Positions 1 through 9,007 of a stretch of DNA of 64,000 nucleotides are shown here, in pieces. Under the pieces are notes generated by a model, which worked only from the letters and a program-made list of their open reading frames with translations, had not been told where the DNA came from and did not search any database. The stretch is from positions 248,001 to 312,000 of the forward strand of contig NZ_JACFTD010000002.1 in NCBI RefSeq assembly GCF_014282005.1, in the 5' to 3' direction. Made by a program: the position numbers and the translations under genes. How positions within the stretch are numbered: the first letter of the stretch is position 1; every line of letters begins with the position of its first letter. Source of the stretch: Sporosarcina sp. BP05. GTDB lineage: Bacteria > Bacillota > Bacilli > Bacillales_A > Planococcaceae.

Positions 1-123
1 AATGGAATAATGGACTCGATTTCCATTCTGGCAATATTTTCATCATTGTTTATTTCAATTTGCTACTGGTTTGTTAGCTTATGGTTAGGGAGCAAACTGC
101 TTCAAAGGAAGTCTGAGCGATGA
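1..123 (+). CDS. ABC transporter permease, C-terminal end (lantibiotic immunity, MutE/NisE-like), partial
   Basis: Open from the first base and ending in a TGA that overlaps the next start as ATGA. The visible 40 residues hold one hydrophobic membrane segment followed by a basic tail (KLLQRKSER), as expected for the last helix of an integral-membrane ABC subunit. The family call rests on context: the following gene is a second, similar permease and is followed by a NisR/NisK-like pair, the usual order of lantibiotic immunity (FEG) loci. The ATPase subunit would lie outside the window. Confidence 0.6.
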   Translation, partial: NGIMDSISILAIFSSLFISICYWFVSLWLGSKLLQRKSER

Positions 124-881
124 AACAGATGATTCATTTATGGAGAGCTGAACAAGTCAAAATCAGAAGAACTCCTAGTGTATGGCTACATCTTTTTATA
201 CCTATTGCAATTTCCTTCCTTTTTCTTTGGTATTACGGTTTTTCCCAAGTTAACTTTGAAACAAAATGGACAGCTTTTATTCAATTACTTGCGATTAGTT
301 TTCCATTTATGATTTCCGTGGTCGTATCAATCGCAGTTGATCAAGAACGTCAGAATGGCTTTGTCTCTTTACTAGCTGGTATACCTAATAAAAACACAAT
401 AATCGCTGTGAAAATCCTCAGGCTTTTTTGTTGGGGTACATTTTCACTTGCTTGCTCTATTTTGATTTTTGTTACCGGACTGAAATTGCAAAATCAATCG
501 TCCAATGATGTGATGTATTTTCTAATTTCCACGTCCATTATCATGTTAACCGTGTTATTGTTATACTTCGTACATTGGTTTGTGGACCTTCGATTTTCAA
601 GAAATTACTCCATTGCACTGGGCTTGGTTGAAAGCTTAATTGCAGCTGTTTTTATGACTGGCTTGGGCGAAGGCTTCTAGACATTCGCACCAAGCAGCTG
701 GACAGTCCGTTATATTTCCTATTATATGCAATATAACCAATCAACAGATGTCGGCACTCTAAGTCAAATTAGACAAACTTTAATAAATAGCGCCACAACT
801 CACGCTGTGATCGTTTGTATCTCACTCATTATTTTTTTCATATGGTTTAAAAAGTGGGAAGGTGAAAATACCGATGATTAA
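120..881 (+). pseudogene. Lantibiotic immunity ABC permease (MutG/NisG-like), interrupted by an in-frame amber stop
   Basis: The frame opens at ATG 120 and reads 186 residues of a multi-span membrane protein to a TAG at 678-680. The same frame then stays open for another 66 residues to TAA 879-881, with two more hydrophobic segments and a basic end (WFKKWEGE). The joined length of about 253 residues fits the MutG/NisG permease family, which makes the second membrane subunit of a self-immunity exporter. The stop falls where a Trp is plausible (GLGEGF-stop-TFAPSSW), so a TGG to TAG change is the simplest explanation. Upstream permease and downstream regulators look intact. Readthrough or a sequencing error cannot be excluded. 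Confidence 0.8.
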
Positions 882-892
882 AGGAGCTTTCG

Positions 893-1555
893 ATGAATAA
901 AATACTTGCTATTGATGACGATATAGGAATTTTAAAGCTTATCCAACGAGCATTCTTAGGGCAAGATGTGACTGTTACCATAATTGACAATCCTGATGAA
1001 CTTTCATCGGTGGACATTACATCTTTTGAACTCATTCTGCTCGACATCATGATGCCTGATATGGACGGATTTGAGTTGTGTGAAAAAATCAGAAAGAAAG
1101 TAGATTGTCCAATTATTTTTCTTTCTGCTTTGGAGGAAGAACAATCAATTCTTACTGGTCTTGGCATTGGTGGCGACGACTATTTAACAAAACCTTTTTC
1201 TATATCTGAATTAAGAGCAAGAGTGCATGCTCACCTTCGTCGAGAAAATCGAACGAAAGAACACTCTATTTTTCGGGGAGCTATTCGGATTGACCTTTCA
1301 GGGGCAAGAGTTTTTGTAAAGGATCAAAAAGTAGAGTTAACAAAGAGTGAATTCATGATCCTTAAGTTATTGGCAATGCATCCCGGAAGAACCTATTCCC
1401 GTGAGCAAATCTTTATCGACACATATGGTTATGATCGGGACAGCAATGAGTCTGTCATTACAGAACATGTTAAGAACATCCGAAGAAAGTTCGATAACTT
1501 TGATATCAATCCATTTGTTACAGTTTGGGGGATTGGTTATAAGTGGGAAGAATAA
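893..1555 (+). CDS. Response regulator, OmpR family (NisR/SpaR-like)
   Basis: A 220-residue DNA-binding response regulator. The receiver domain (about 1-115) shows the acidic pocket D9/D10, the phospho-acceptor D51 in LLDIMMPD and the conserved K100 in YLTKPF. A winged-helix OmpR-type output domain fills about 125-220, ending with the usual WGIGYKW signature. The start follows AAAGGAG by 6 bases. It overlaps the downstream kinase by 13 bases, so the two are translationally coupled. Placement behind immunity-type permeases suggests it controls lantibiotic immunity or peptide-antibiotic detoxification genes. Confidence 0.9.
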   Translation: MNKILAIDDDIGILKLIQRAFLGQDVTVTIIDNPDELSSVDITSFELILLDIMMPDMDGFELCEKIRKKVDCPIIFLSALEEEQSILTGLGIGGDDYLTKPFSISELRARVHAHLRRENRTKEHSIFRGAIRIDLSGARVFVKDQKVELTKSEFMILKLLAMHPGRTYSREQIFIDTYGYDRDSNESVITEHVKNIRRKFDNFDINPFVTVWGIGYKWEE

Positions 1556-2895
1556 AGAGGATTGACTTATTTCTGTTGCGCTTCACTTTCCTACTTGCTG
1601 CTTGTCTGATTTTCATTTGGATTGCGGCCTTATTTTTTATAGTTTCATCTGGCTTTGGTTCCCTATACCCTGCAGATGCAAGTGAATTACATTTGTCAAA
1701 GAATGCTCATGAACTTGAGCAGAAGCAAGAGGTTAGGGAAGAAATGCTTCTACCATTTAATCAATATGCAGTCTTTGATAGTTCAGGAGATTTTCTCTAT
1801 GGTAGTATAGTTGATCCCCAGATGGTGTGGAATCACTACGAGAAGCAGGATTTCTATTTAGAAAAGGGATGGTATTTTAAAGCATTCGAACGAAACGATG
1901 AGATTCTCTTAGTATCCTATCCTATAAAAATGATGTATAAAAATGACTGGATGAGGAAGTATGTTCCAAATCCTGAAATTGTATTGATTACTTCAATACT
2001 CATAGCTTCCGTTTTGATTGTTTTGGTTTTTGTTAAAAGATACGCGATGAGACTTTCCAATGCCATGGGATTGATAAAGGAAAACGTGAATGAAATTAAA
2101 CTGAATAATTTGGACTTTATTAGTAAGGAAACCGAGTTCAAAGAGTTAAATGATATCACTCAAAGCCTTAATTTAATGAGAGATGAATTAAAGTTTTCAT
2201 TAGAACAAACATGGGAAGGACAAAGAAAACGAGAGTTACAGGTCAAAGCTCTTGGACATGATATTAAAACACCGTTAACGATTATTAAAGGTAATGCTGA
2301 ACTAATAACGGAAATGGATCTACACCCAGAAATACAGGGCATGCTTGAAGATATTATCGGAAGCGCACAGCATCTTAGTGAATATGCCATGAGTTTAACG
2401 GAATTGGATACAGAGATAAGAGAAGAAGTAAAAATCGATGTAAGAACAATATTTAATGAGTTACAGCAGGAAGCACGCTCTTTAACTTTGCTAGATGGAA
2501 AGAGCCTGGAATGGAAAAATCTACTTCATGATCCGATTATGCTACGTAGTGAAAGAACTAGACTAAAAAGGGCATTCATGAATCTCATAGCTAATGCAAC
2601 AGAAAGGGCTAGAGAAAAGGTTACTGTGACCATCAATGACAACGTAGAAGGTACTATCGAATTCACCGTGTTGGATGACGGTCGTGGTTTTTCGGAAGAA
2701 AGTCAGAGACGAGCAAAGGAGGCTTTCTACACCGATGATCCAAGCCGACATAATAAACATCAAGGCCTAGGATTATATATAGCACAGTCAGTAATCTGTG
2801 ATGATCTAGGTGGTAATATCATCATTGAAAATATCGTAAGTAGTCGAGATAATCATGTCTTAGGAGCATCTGTAATTTGCCGAATACCATCATAA
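1543..2895 (+). CDS. Sensor histidine kinase (NisK/SpaK-like)
   Basis: A 450-residue membrane kinase starting with GTG inside the regulator gene. Two membrane segments (about 8-35 and 145-165) enclose an extracellular sensor loop of about 110 residues. The H-box carries His239 in GHDIKTPLT, and the ATPase domain has an N-box (NLIANATERA) and G-boxes (DDGRGF, GLGLYIAQ). The GHDIKTPLT wording and the short extracytoplasmic domain match the NisK/SpaK group of peptide-sensing kinases. It partners the regulator immediately upstream. No terminator is obvious directly after it. Confidence 0.88.
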   Translation: MGRIKRIDLFLLRFTFLLAACLIFIWIAALFFIVSSGFGSLYPADASELHLSKNAHELEQKQEVREEMLLPFNQYAVFDSSGDFLYGSIVDPQMVWNHYEKQDFYLEKGWYFKAFERNDEILLVSYPIKMMYKNDWMRKYVPNPEIVLITSILIASVLIVLVFVKRYAMRLSNAMGLIKENVNEIKLNNLDFISKETEFKELNDITQSLNLMRDELKFSLEQTWEGQRKRELQVKALGHDIKTPLTIIKGNAELITEMDLHPEIQGMLEDIIGSAQHLSEYAMSLTELDTEIREEVKIDVRTIFNELQQEARSLTLLDGKSLEWKNLLHDPIMLRSERTRLKRAFMNLIANATERAREKVTVTINDNVEGTIEFTVLDDGRGFSEESQRRAKEAFYTDDPSRHNKHQGLGLYIAQSVICDDLGGNIIIENIVSSRDNHVLGASVICRIPS

Positions 2896-3123
2896 GCCTA
2901 AATGTGCTAGTATTTGGCAATTTTAATGCTGTAATTCATCCTGGCTAATTTAAACTAAAGTCATTTTAAAATATTTGTACTATTATTGTACTATTATCGT
3001 ATAAACATAAAGTTTTCGATTTGCTTCTCTCTTTATTAGGTCATATGAAACAAATAAATATCGGGTTTACTTGATACTTATTTTCCAAAGTGTTGCGACG
3101 CCTACTTCGATTTGATAAACTTA

Positions 3124-3370
3124 AACTATATTCTTTTAGTTTCCAAGTCATCGCATTTTGATGAAAGTCGTTACACCTTTTCACTTTATAAAAGGAGATT
3201 CGACACAAATGTTGCAGCCTTTGCATTCTCGTTTCGAGAAAAGATAGGCAGATGTTATTGTACGTCACAAAATTGCTTTCGAGCATATTCATATGGGTAT
3301 TTCCGCATTTTTGCGTGATATATATTAAAAGCTGATTGATTCCTTCGGGATGACGTCGGCTTTTTTTGTT
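3124..3370 (+). ncRNA. Structured non-coding leader, copy A (paired with copy B at 59046-59293)
   Basis: About 245 bases with no convincing gene but clear similarity to a second intergenic region near 59.05-59.29 kb. Shared blocks occur in the same order: a TATATTCTTT block, GACACAAATGTT/GGCACAAATGTT, CAGCCTTTG, TAGGCAGA, CGTCA-AAAATT-GCTT, then TCGCATTTTGCGTGATATAT. Both copies end in a hairpin plus T-run just ahead of a gene. The hairpin sequences differ, but both keep a stem and a four-base loop (TTCG in A, ATTC in B). This pattern fits a conserved RNA, either a cis-regulatory leader with a terminator or a small RNA. Rfam assignment cannot be made by eye. Confidence 0.6.
3331..3367 (+). 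terminator. Terminator-like hairpin ending leader copy A
   Basis: GCTGA...TCGGC stem arms with an inner TCC-TTCG-GGA hairpin, followed by seven T residues. It stands between the leader and the small gene starting at 3402, so it would attenuate that operon or end a short RNA. Confidence 0.6.
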
Positions 3371-3401
3371 TTCAAAAATAAAAAGAAATGGAGTGATTGA
3401 A

Positions 3402-3650
3402 ATGGTTGGAAAACATTTAGATAGTCTTATTTCCAATGTTAAAACAGGAGGTACAAAGAAATCATTCATCTGTTATGTAGATGAAAAGAAGGAGAGGAAA
3501 TTTCTTGTCTTTAAGTTTGGCGGTATCTACCAACTAAATGACAAAGGAGAAGTTGAAAAGCTAGATTTACTTACCGATATTCATGATATTTTCTTAGCCA
3601 TTGAAAAAGGTGATGTAAAAGTTATTGGGAGCGGAAATATAGGAATTTAA
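3402..3650 (+). CDS. Small protein of unknown function downstream of the leader
   Basis: An 82-residue soluble protein beginning MVGKHLDSLISNV. ATG 3402 is preferred because GGAG lies 8 bases upstream, while the longer frame from 3366 begins in the leader's T-run and has no ribosome site. No transmembrane segment, cysteine pair or catalytic motif is seen. The pattern of alternating charged and hydrophobic residues suggests a small beta-rich fold. It is separated by 15 bases from the next gene and probably shares its transcript. I do not recognise the family. Confidence 0.65.
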   Translation: MVGKHLDSLISNVKTGGTKKSFICYVDEKKERKFLVFKFGGIYQLNDKGEVEKLDLLTDIHDIFLAIEKGDVKVIGSGNIGI

Positions 3651-3665
3651 AGGAGGAGTTTAATC

Positions 3666-4028
3666 ATGGTACTAGCAAAGACAGAAGAAGTTAAAAGCAT
3701 GGATCATGCAATAGTTTTAGGTAAAGAAATTGAACGTGTCGAAGCAGCATTAAAAGCAATGAAAGCAGAACTAAAAGCGTTCGTTGATGTAAATGGTCCT
3801 GTTGATACCGGTGACGTGATTTGGGATTATACCCTATCTGCATCGTGGAGTTTCAATGAAGAGGGGCTCAAAGAATTAGCGCAGAATATGGTTCTTGAAG
3901 GTGTCAATCCATGGAAAGTATTAAACATTACTGCTTCTAACCTAAAGAAATTGGGTTGGGATGATGCAGTTGTAGCAAAAATGGGCGAAAAAAAAGAGAC
4001 AAGAAGATTCTCGTCTCGTAAAAAGTGA
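3666..4028 (+). CDS. Conserved-looking hypothetical protein, 120 residues
   Basis: ATG preceded by AAAGGAGGAG at good spacing. Residues 15-45 form a charged helix rich in Glu, Lys and Ala (IERVEAALKAMKAELKAFV). A compact middle part contains several Trp residues and the tail is very basic (KKETRRFSSRKK). The helix plus basic tail suggests nucleic-acid or protein binding, comparable in style to small phage and plasmid replication accessory proteins, but no named family is recognised. Its operon neighbours are the 82-residue gene upstream and the RadC-like gene downstream. Confidence 0.65.
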   Translation: MVLAKTEEVKSMDHAIVLGKEIERVEAALKAMKAELKAFVDVNGPVDTGDVIWDYTLSASWSFNEEGLKELAQNMVLEGVNPWKVLNITASNLKKLGWDDAVVAKMGEKKETRRFSSRKK

Positions 4029-4084
4029 TTCTTTAAAACAGTGTAGATTGATTATAACATAAAAACCCTCCACCGGGTAGGAAT

Positions 4085-4124
4085 GAGTGGCACATGAAAG
4101 CTAGTGCCACTCGGCGCTAGCTTT
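4085..4124 (+). promoter_or_regulatory. Two overlapping, mutually exclusive hairpins before the RadC-like gene
   Basis: Hairpin 1 pairs GAGTGGCAC (4085-4093) with GTGCCACTC (4104-4112), 9 perfect base pairs. Hairpin 2 pairs AAAGCTAG (4097-4104) with CTAGCTTT (4117-4124), 8 perfect pairs, and its left arm lies in the loop of hairpin 1. They would compete or form a pseudoknot, an arrangement typical of attenuators. The next start codon is 22 bases downstream. Confidence 0.45.
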
Positions 4125-4145
4125 GTGTGAGAAGGGACAACTAAA

Positions 4146-4808
4146 ATGAATACTAAAAAATATATTACATCTGCTCGTGAAGCAGTCGCAACATATGATG
4201 CAATCGGTTCTGAAGCAGTCATTGAGCTAAAGGACATTCTTGCTGTCTTAATCGGACCATCTTCAACGCCTGAAATTACAGGACGTTTAGCAGGCCGTGG
4301 ATTAAGAACTTTAGTCGAAATGACCGTTTCTGAATTGGAAGAGGAAGGCATGACACATAATGAAGCTTTGAAAGTTCATTCGGGCATGCTGCTAGCTAAA
4401 AAGGTACGGAACGTTGGAAAGAATGAATCTCGCTATACAATCAGATCCCCAGAGGATGCAGCGTCGTATATGATGGCAGAAATGACATCTTTAACGCAGG
4501 AGCATTTCGTGGTTTTGTATCTAAATGTGAAAAATGAAGTACTTCATAAAAAGACCATTTTCATTGGCTCTTTAAATTCCTCGATTGTACATCCTAGGGA
4601 GGTGTACAAGGAAGCTGTGAAACATAGTTCGGCTTCTATAATTTGTCTGCATAATCATCCCAGCGGCACAGTTGATCCTTCACCTGAGGACGTGGATGTA
4701 ACGAAGAGATTGGCTGAAGCAGGTAGTGTGATGGGGGTGGAGCTTTTGGATCATTTGATTATTGGTGATCATAAGTTTCTTTCGCTTAAAGAGAAGGGGT
4801 ATATGTAA
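4146..4808 (+). CDS. radC: RadC-like JAB/JAMM domain protein
   Basis: A 220-residue protein with an N-terminal helix-hairpin-helix-like region (about 25-85) and a C-terminal JAB/JAMM-type domain (about 100-220). The metal motif HNHPSG (H169, H171) followed by D182 is intact. RadC-family proteins were once linked to DNA repair, but many occur on plasmids, phages and islands and their biochemical role is not settled. ATG follows AGAAGGGA. A strong terminator follows at 4843. Being in an operon behind the structured leader points to a mobile-element version rather than the housekeeping copy. Confidence 0.88.
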   Translation: MNTKKYITSAREAVATYDAIGSEAVIELKDILAVLIGPSSTPEITGRLAGRGLRTLVEMTVSELEEEGMTHNEALKVHSGMLLAKKVRNVGKNESRYTIRSPEDAASYMMAEMTSLTQEHFVVLYLNVKNEVLHKKTIFIGSLNSSIVHPREVYKEAVKHSSASIICLHNHPSGTVDPSPEDVDVTKRLAEAGSVMGVELLDHLIIGDHKFLSLKEKGYM

Positions 4809-4842
4809 AATAGAGTAATTATTTTAAAACTTAATGAAAACG

Positions 4843-4886
4843 AGCAGTGGGATGTGATTAATTTAATCACATCCTACTGCTTTTTG
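4843..4886 (+). terminator. Rho-independent terminator after the RadC-like gene
   Basis: An 18-base-pair near-perfect stem (AGCAGTGGGATGTGATTA with its complement, one mismatch) and a T-run. It separates the RadC operon from the restriction operon. Confidence 0.85.
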
Positions 4887-5023
4887 TTTTTTGATAATCC
4901 GTAAATACATAGTTAATAGAATGTAAAATTCATAGGTATTTATACATAATTCCACAAAAGTGATGACCTTCAGATATAATGTAAGATAAGGAACCAGTAC
5001 TTAGATAGATGGGGGTTTTTAAA

Positions 5024-8000
5024 ATGAAACTTAAAATGGTCGATAATAAGGGAGATAATACGTTATTAAATATTTTGAAGTCAGAAATAAAAAAGGATTC
5101 TAAAGTTGCGATTGCATCGGCTTATTTCAGCTTATTTGCATACCATTCACTAAAAGATAAATTAGAAAATGTTAATTCTTTTAGGTTTCTGTACACGAAA
5201 CCTACTTTCTATAAAAAAGAAAATGATTTAAAAAGGCAGTATACAATTGGTCAGGATCGTACAGAAACGACATTTCCTAAGTTTGAGGGTAATAACTTTG
5301 AAATCCAATTAAGGAATAAGATGTTATCACCTCATATAGCGAATAGTGCTGCAAAATGGATAGAAGATAAAGCACAGTTTAAAACAATTGTAGATGATAC
5401 GTCTTTTCCAAAAGAAATTGTCATTGAGAATAAGAAAACAAGCATGCAAGTCCAATCAGAAATCGAATTTACAGCAGATGGTTTAGGCATTACAGAATCA
5501 AATCGGTTTGCAAGTTTCCCTGTATTACTGGGAGATAATAATTTTATCGCACAGTCCATGGGAGAGTTCAATCGTATTTGGAATGATGAACAAAAAGTAA
5601 AAGATGTAACAAAGGAAGTACTTGGTCAAATCGAGCTTATCTATAAAGAAAATGCCCCAGAATGGCTTTACTTTGTAACCCTTTATCATATTTTTTCAGA
5701 TCAGCTAGAAGGCATTGAAGAAGATACGATTATTAAAGAAGGAACAAATTTTAAAGACACTGTCATTTGGAATAAATTATATCCTTTTCAGCGTGATGGT
5801 GTCGTTGGAATGATTGATAAAATAGAGAAATACAATGGCTGTATTTTAGCGGATAGTGTGGGATTGGGTAAAACTTTTTCAGCACTTGCAGTTATTAAAT
5901 ATTATGAATTAAGAAATGATCGGGTCCTAGTCCTTTCTCCAAAAAAATTGCGGGATAACTGGACGGTTTACACACAAAACGATAAAAGGAACTTACTAAT
6001 CGATGACCGCTTTAATTATGACGTATTGAATCATACAGATTTAAGCCGTGATGGTGGTTATTCTGGTGAAATGAATCTTGATACAGTCAATTGGGCTAAT
6101 TATGATTTAATTGTTATCGACGAATCGCATAACTTTAGAAATAATAACCCGAGAAAAGGCTATTTAACAAGGTATCAAAAGCTAATGCAAGAAGTCATAA
6201 AAAAAGGTGTTAAAACTAAAGTTCTCCTACTCTCTGCTACGCCCGTGAACAATAAAATGAATGATATTAAGAACCAAATTGCTTTTATAACAGAAGATAA
6301 TGATGACGCTCTTAATAAACATGGTATTGATAGTATTGACCTAACATTAAAAGCCGCACAAAGATCATTTAATCGCTGGACAGAATTATCTGCAAAGGAT
6401 AGAACAACTGGGAATTTTTTAAATATGGTGAATCCAGAGTACTTCCAATTACTAGACTTATTATCCATTGCTAGAAGTAGAAAACATATTGAAAAATATT
6501 ATGATAGCAAAGACATGGGCGAGTTTCCTATCAGATTGAAGCCTGAATCCATTAAGTCTGATATTGATTTAGAACTTAAGTTTATGGATATGAAAAAAAT
6601 AAGCGAATTGATAGATTCAAATGGGTTTAGTATTTATCAACCAATGAAATATGTTTTACCTTCCAAAAGACGCTATTATGAGGAACTTTATGATACACAA
6701 GTAAAAGAAGGAGCTGGCGTATTTAAACAAACAGACCGAGAGTTTGCAGTGGCTGCTCTAATGAAAGTTAATATTTTCAAACGATTGGAAAGCTCCATTT
6801 GCTCGTTTAATATAACGCTACAAAGATTAGTGAAAAGAGTAGAAGATACAATCGGTTTATTGAATACGAATCAAAAGAATAATTTATCTAGTTTACAAGA
6901 AGGCGAAATTGATGATTTAGATGATGACCAGTTAGAAGCAATTACAGTAGGTAGTGAAAAGATTAAAATTAAACTAACCGATATTGATCACGTAAAATGG
7001 TTAGATGATTTAAAACATGATTTGAAAATTTTACAAGAAATTATCGGTCAATCAATAAAAGTAAGTCAAGATAGAGATTCAAAGTTAAGAGATTTGAAGA
7101 TGCTTATTAAGAATAAAATTGAGAACCCGATTAATGCTGGAAACAAAAAAATCATTATCTTCTCAGCCTATGCGGACACAGTCACGTATTTATATGAAAA
7201 CTTACATGAGGAAATGCTAAAGCAGGGTTTACATACGGCAATGGTTGTCGGTAGTGGTGCCAATAAAACCACGATGAAGGGTGTGCGAACGAAGGACATC
7301 AATGATATCCTAATGAATTTTTCACCAAAATCAAAAGAACGTTCCAAAGTAATGGAAGATACAGCCGAAGAAATAGATGTTTTAATCGCAACTGACTGTA
7401 TTTCAGAAGGACAAAACTTGCAAGATTGCGACTTTCTAGTGAACTACGATATTCATTGGAACCCAGTTAGAGTGATTCAACGATTTGGTCGTATAGACCG
7501 AATCGGCTCAACAAATAAACAGATTTTACTTGTGAATTTCTGGCCTAATATGGATATTGATGAATATATTAACCTTGAAGAACGGGTAAAAGGTCGAATG
7601 AAAATGTTGAGTGCCTCAGCTACGGGTGAAGAAGATATACTAGACACGTCTGGTAAAGAGATGAATGATATGGAATACCGTCGTAACCAATTGAAACAAC
7701 TACAAGAAGAAGTTGTTAATTTAGAAGACGTTACCGGAGCAATTTCGATTACAGACCTCACAAATACTGAATTCAAAAGTGATTTAAGTATGGCGCTGAA
7801 AAAGTACGGGGACGACTTGAAAAAGGCCCCGAAAGGAATGTATGCGATCGCATCAAATGAAGCATTCGAAGAAGCTGTGCCAGGTGTGATCTTTTGTTTT
7901 AAACAAACGACTTCATTAGAGATGGCGAAGAATAGTTTAACGCCTTATATTTTATTGTATTTGACAGACCAAGGTGAAGTTCAGTTGCATTATATGTACG

Positions 8001-8281
8001 CTAAACAAATTTGGGATCATTTTAGAAAACTGTCGCTTGGCCAAAAAGAACCACTAAATCTTCTTGTTCAATTATTTAATGAAGAGACAATGAATGGAGA
8101 AGACATGCAGCAATATACAGATTTATTGAAGAAGTCTATTGATATTGTGAAGGATAAGCAGGAAGATAATGCGTTTGATAGCTTTTTCACACCTGGGGGA
8201 ACTTCTATGCAGACGGATTTGCAATTAGATTTTGATGATTTGGAACTTATTTCATTTCTTGTTATTAAGGGGGAGGAATGA
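5024..8281 (+). CDS. PLD-like plus SNF2-family helicase, type III RM associated
   Basis: About 1085 residues. The start is set at ATG 5024, with GGGGG 8 bases upstream, rather than ATG 5009. The N-terminal 200 residues resemble a phospholipase D-like domain (IASAYFSLFAYHSL) of the sort fused to helicases in defence loci, although a clear HxK catalytic motif is not visible. An SNF2/superfamily 2 motor follows: Walker A DSVGLGKTF (about 277-285), DESH box (about 366), LSATP motif III, and helicase C-terminal motifs GQNLQDCD and QRFGRIDRIGS near residue 820. It is the first gene of a four-gene operon with DUF4391, Mod and Res. It probably translocates on DNA in support of restriction. Confidence 0.82.
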   Translation: MKLKMVDNKGDNTLLNILKSEIKKDSKVAIASAYFSLFAYHSLKDKLENVNSFRFLYTKPTFYKKENDLKRQYTIGQDRTETTFPKFEGNNFEIQLRNKMLSPHIANSAAKWIEDKAQFKTIVDDTSFPKEIVIENKKTSMQVQSEIEFTADGLGITESNRFASFPVLLGDNNFIAQSMGEFNRIWNDEQKVKDVTKEVLGQIELIYKENAPEWLYFVTLYHIFSDQLEGIEEDTIIKEGTNFKDTVIWNKLYPFQRDGVVGMIDKIEKYNGCILADSVGLGKTFSALAVIKYYELRNDRVLVLSPKKLRDNWTVYTQNDKRNLLIDDRFNYDVLNHTDLSRDGGYSGEMNLDTVNWANYDLIVIDESHNFRNNNPRKGYLTRYQKLMQEVIKKGVKTKVLLLSATPVNNKMNDIKNQIAFITEDNDDALNKHGIDSIDLTLKAAQRSFNRWTELSAKDRTTGNFLNMVNPEYFQLLDLLSIARSRKHIEKYYDSKDMGEFPIRLKPESIKSDIDLELKFMDMKKISELIDSNGFSIYQPMKYVLPSKRRYYEELYDTQVKEGAGVFKQTDREFAVAALMKVNIFKRLESSICSFNITLQRLVKRVEDTIGLLNTNQKNNLSSLQEGEIDDLDDDQLEAITVGSEKIKIKLTDIDHVKWLDDLKHDLKILQEIIGQSIKVSQDRDSKLRDLKMLIKNKIENPINAGNKKIIIFSAYADTVTYLYENLHEEMLKQGLHTAMVVGSGANKTTMKGVRTKDINDILMNFSPKSKERSKVMEDTAEEIDVLIATDCISEGQNLQDCDFLVNYDIHWNPVRVIQRFGRIDRIGSTNKQILLVNFWPNMDIDEYINLEERVKGRMKMLSASATGEEDILDTSGKEMNDMEYRRNQLKQLQEEVVNLEDVTGAISITDLTNTEFKSDLSMALKKYGDDLKKAPKGMYAIASNEAFEEAVPGVIFCFKQTTSLEMAKNSLTPYILLYLTDQGEVQLHYMYAKQIWDHFRKLSLGQKEPLNLLVQLFNEETMNGEDMQQYTDLLKKSIDIVKDKQEDNAFDSFFTPGGTSMQTDLQLDFDDLELISFLVIKGEE

Positions 8282-9007
8282 GTGGATGAAAAAGAGGTTT
8301 TAGAATCTTTAAATCTTCCGAAAAGTACGCACGTATTACGAACGTTTCCTTATGTTAAGTTAGCCACTCAATTTACTGCGGATGAGAAGAAAGTGTTCTC
8401 TGAAGTAGTAGAAGCTAGGGGGGTTCGTTTACTTGCAACGATTAACCCGAAAACGACAAATATTACTGCCTATGAAGATGAAGAAACATCTTATCAGGAA
8501 ATACATCTATTTAAAATAAAAGTAAACCAATTAACCCGTGCAGAAAGAATATACAAAATCATAGCTGAAGCGATGCCTTATCCATTAATAATAATGTTTG
8601 AAGCGAATGACCACGTTAAATGGATTAGTGCAACGCATAAAAAGATTGCTAAAACAGGGCTATTAAAAATGGACAAACTGTTTACGACGGATCTGACAAT
8701 ACCAATTGAACGTTATTTAGAAAAATGGGCTTTTGCTATGAGTGATACGTATAATTTGAAGACCTACTACGACCATTTCATACAGCAAATTCTGCAAGTA
8801 GAACTTCAGCAAAATTACCAGATTCATGCTGAGTCATCAAACGGTATGGAACGTTTAGAAGAAATTAAAGATTTAGAAAAGCAAATTGCAGATTATGTGG
8901 CAAAGGCGAAAAGAGAAGTCCAAATGAACAAAAGAATTGAATGGCAGACTAAGGCAAATGAATTGAAAATTAGACTACAAAATACTATCAAGGGGGAAAT
9001 CAAGTGA
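8282..9007 (+). CDS. DUF4391 family protein
   Basis: A 241-residue soluble protein starting with GTG directly after the helicase stop, with a GGGGGAGG ribosome site inside the preceding gene. The N-terminal two thirds fit the DUF4391 pattern, a family found next to helicases and methylases of restriction loci. The last 60 residues are a charged, helical, coiled-coil-like segment. It overlaps the methylase gene by 4 bases (GTGA), showing tight coupling. The molecular function is unknown. A role as bridge or specificity factor between the helicase and the methylase is inference. Confidence 0.7.
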   Translation: MDEKEVLESLNLPKSTHVLRTFPYVKLATQFTADEKKVFSEVVEARGVRLLATINPKTTNITAYEDEETSYQEIHLFKIKVNQLTRAERIYKIIAEAMPYPLIIMFEANDHVKWISATHKKIAKTGLLKMDKLFTTDLTIPIERYLEKWAFAMSDTYNLKTYYDHFIQQILQVELQQNYQIHAESSNGMERLEEIKDLEKQIADYVAKAKREVQMNKRIEWQTKANELKIRLQNTIKGEIK

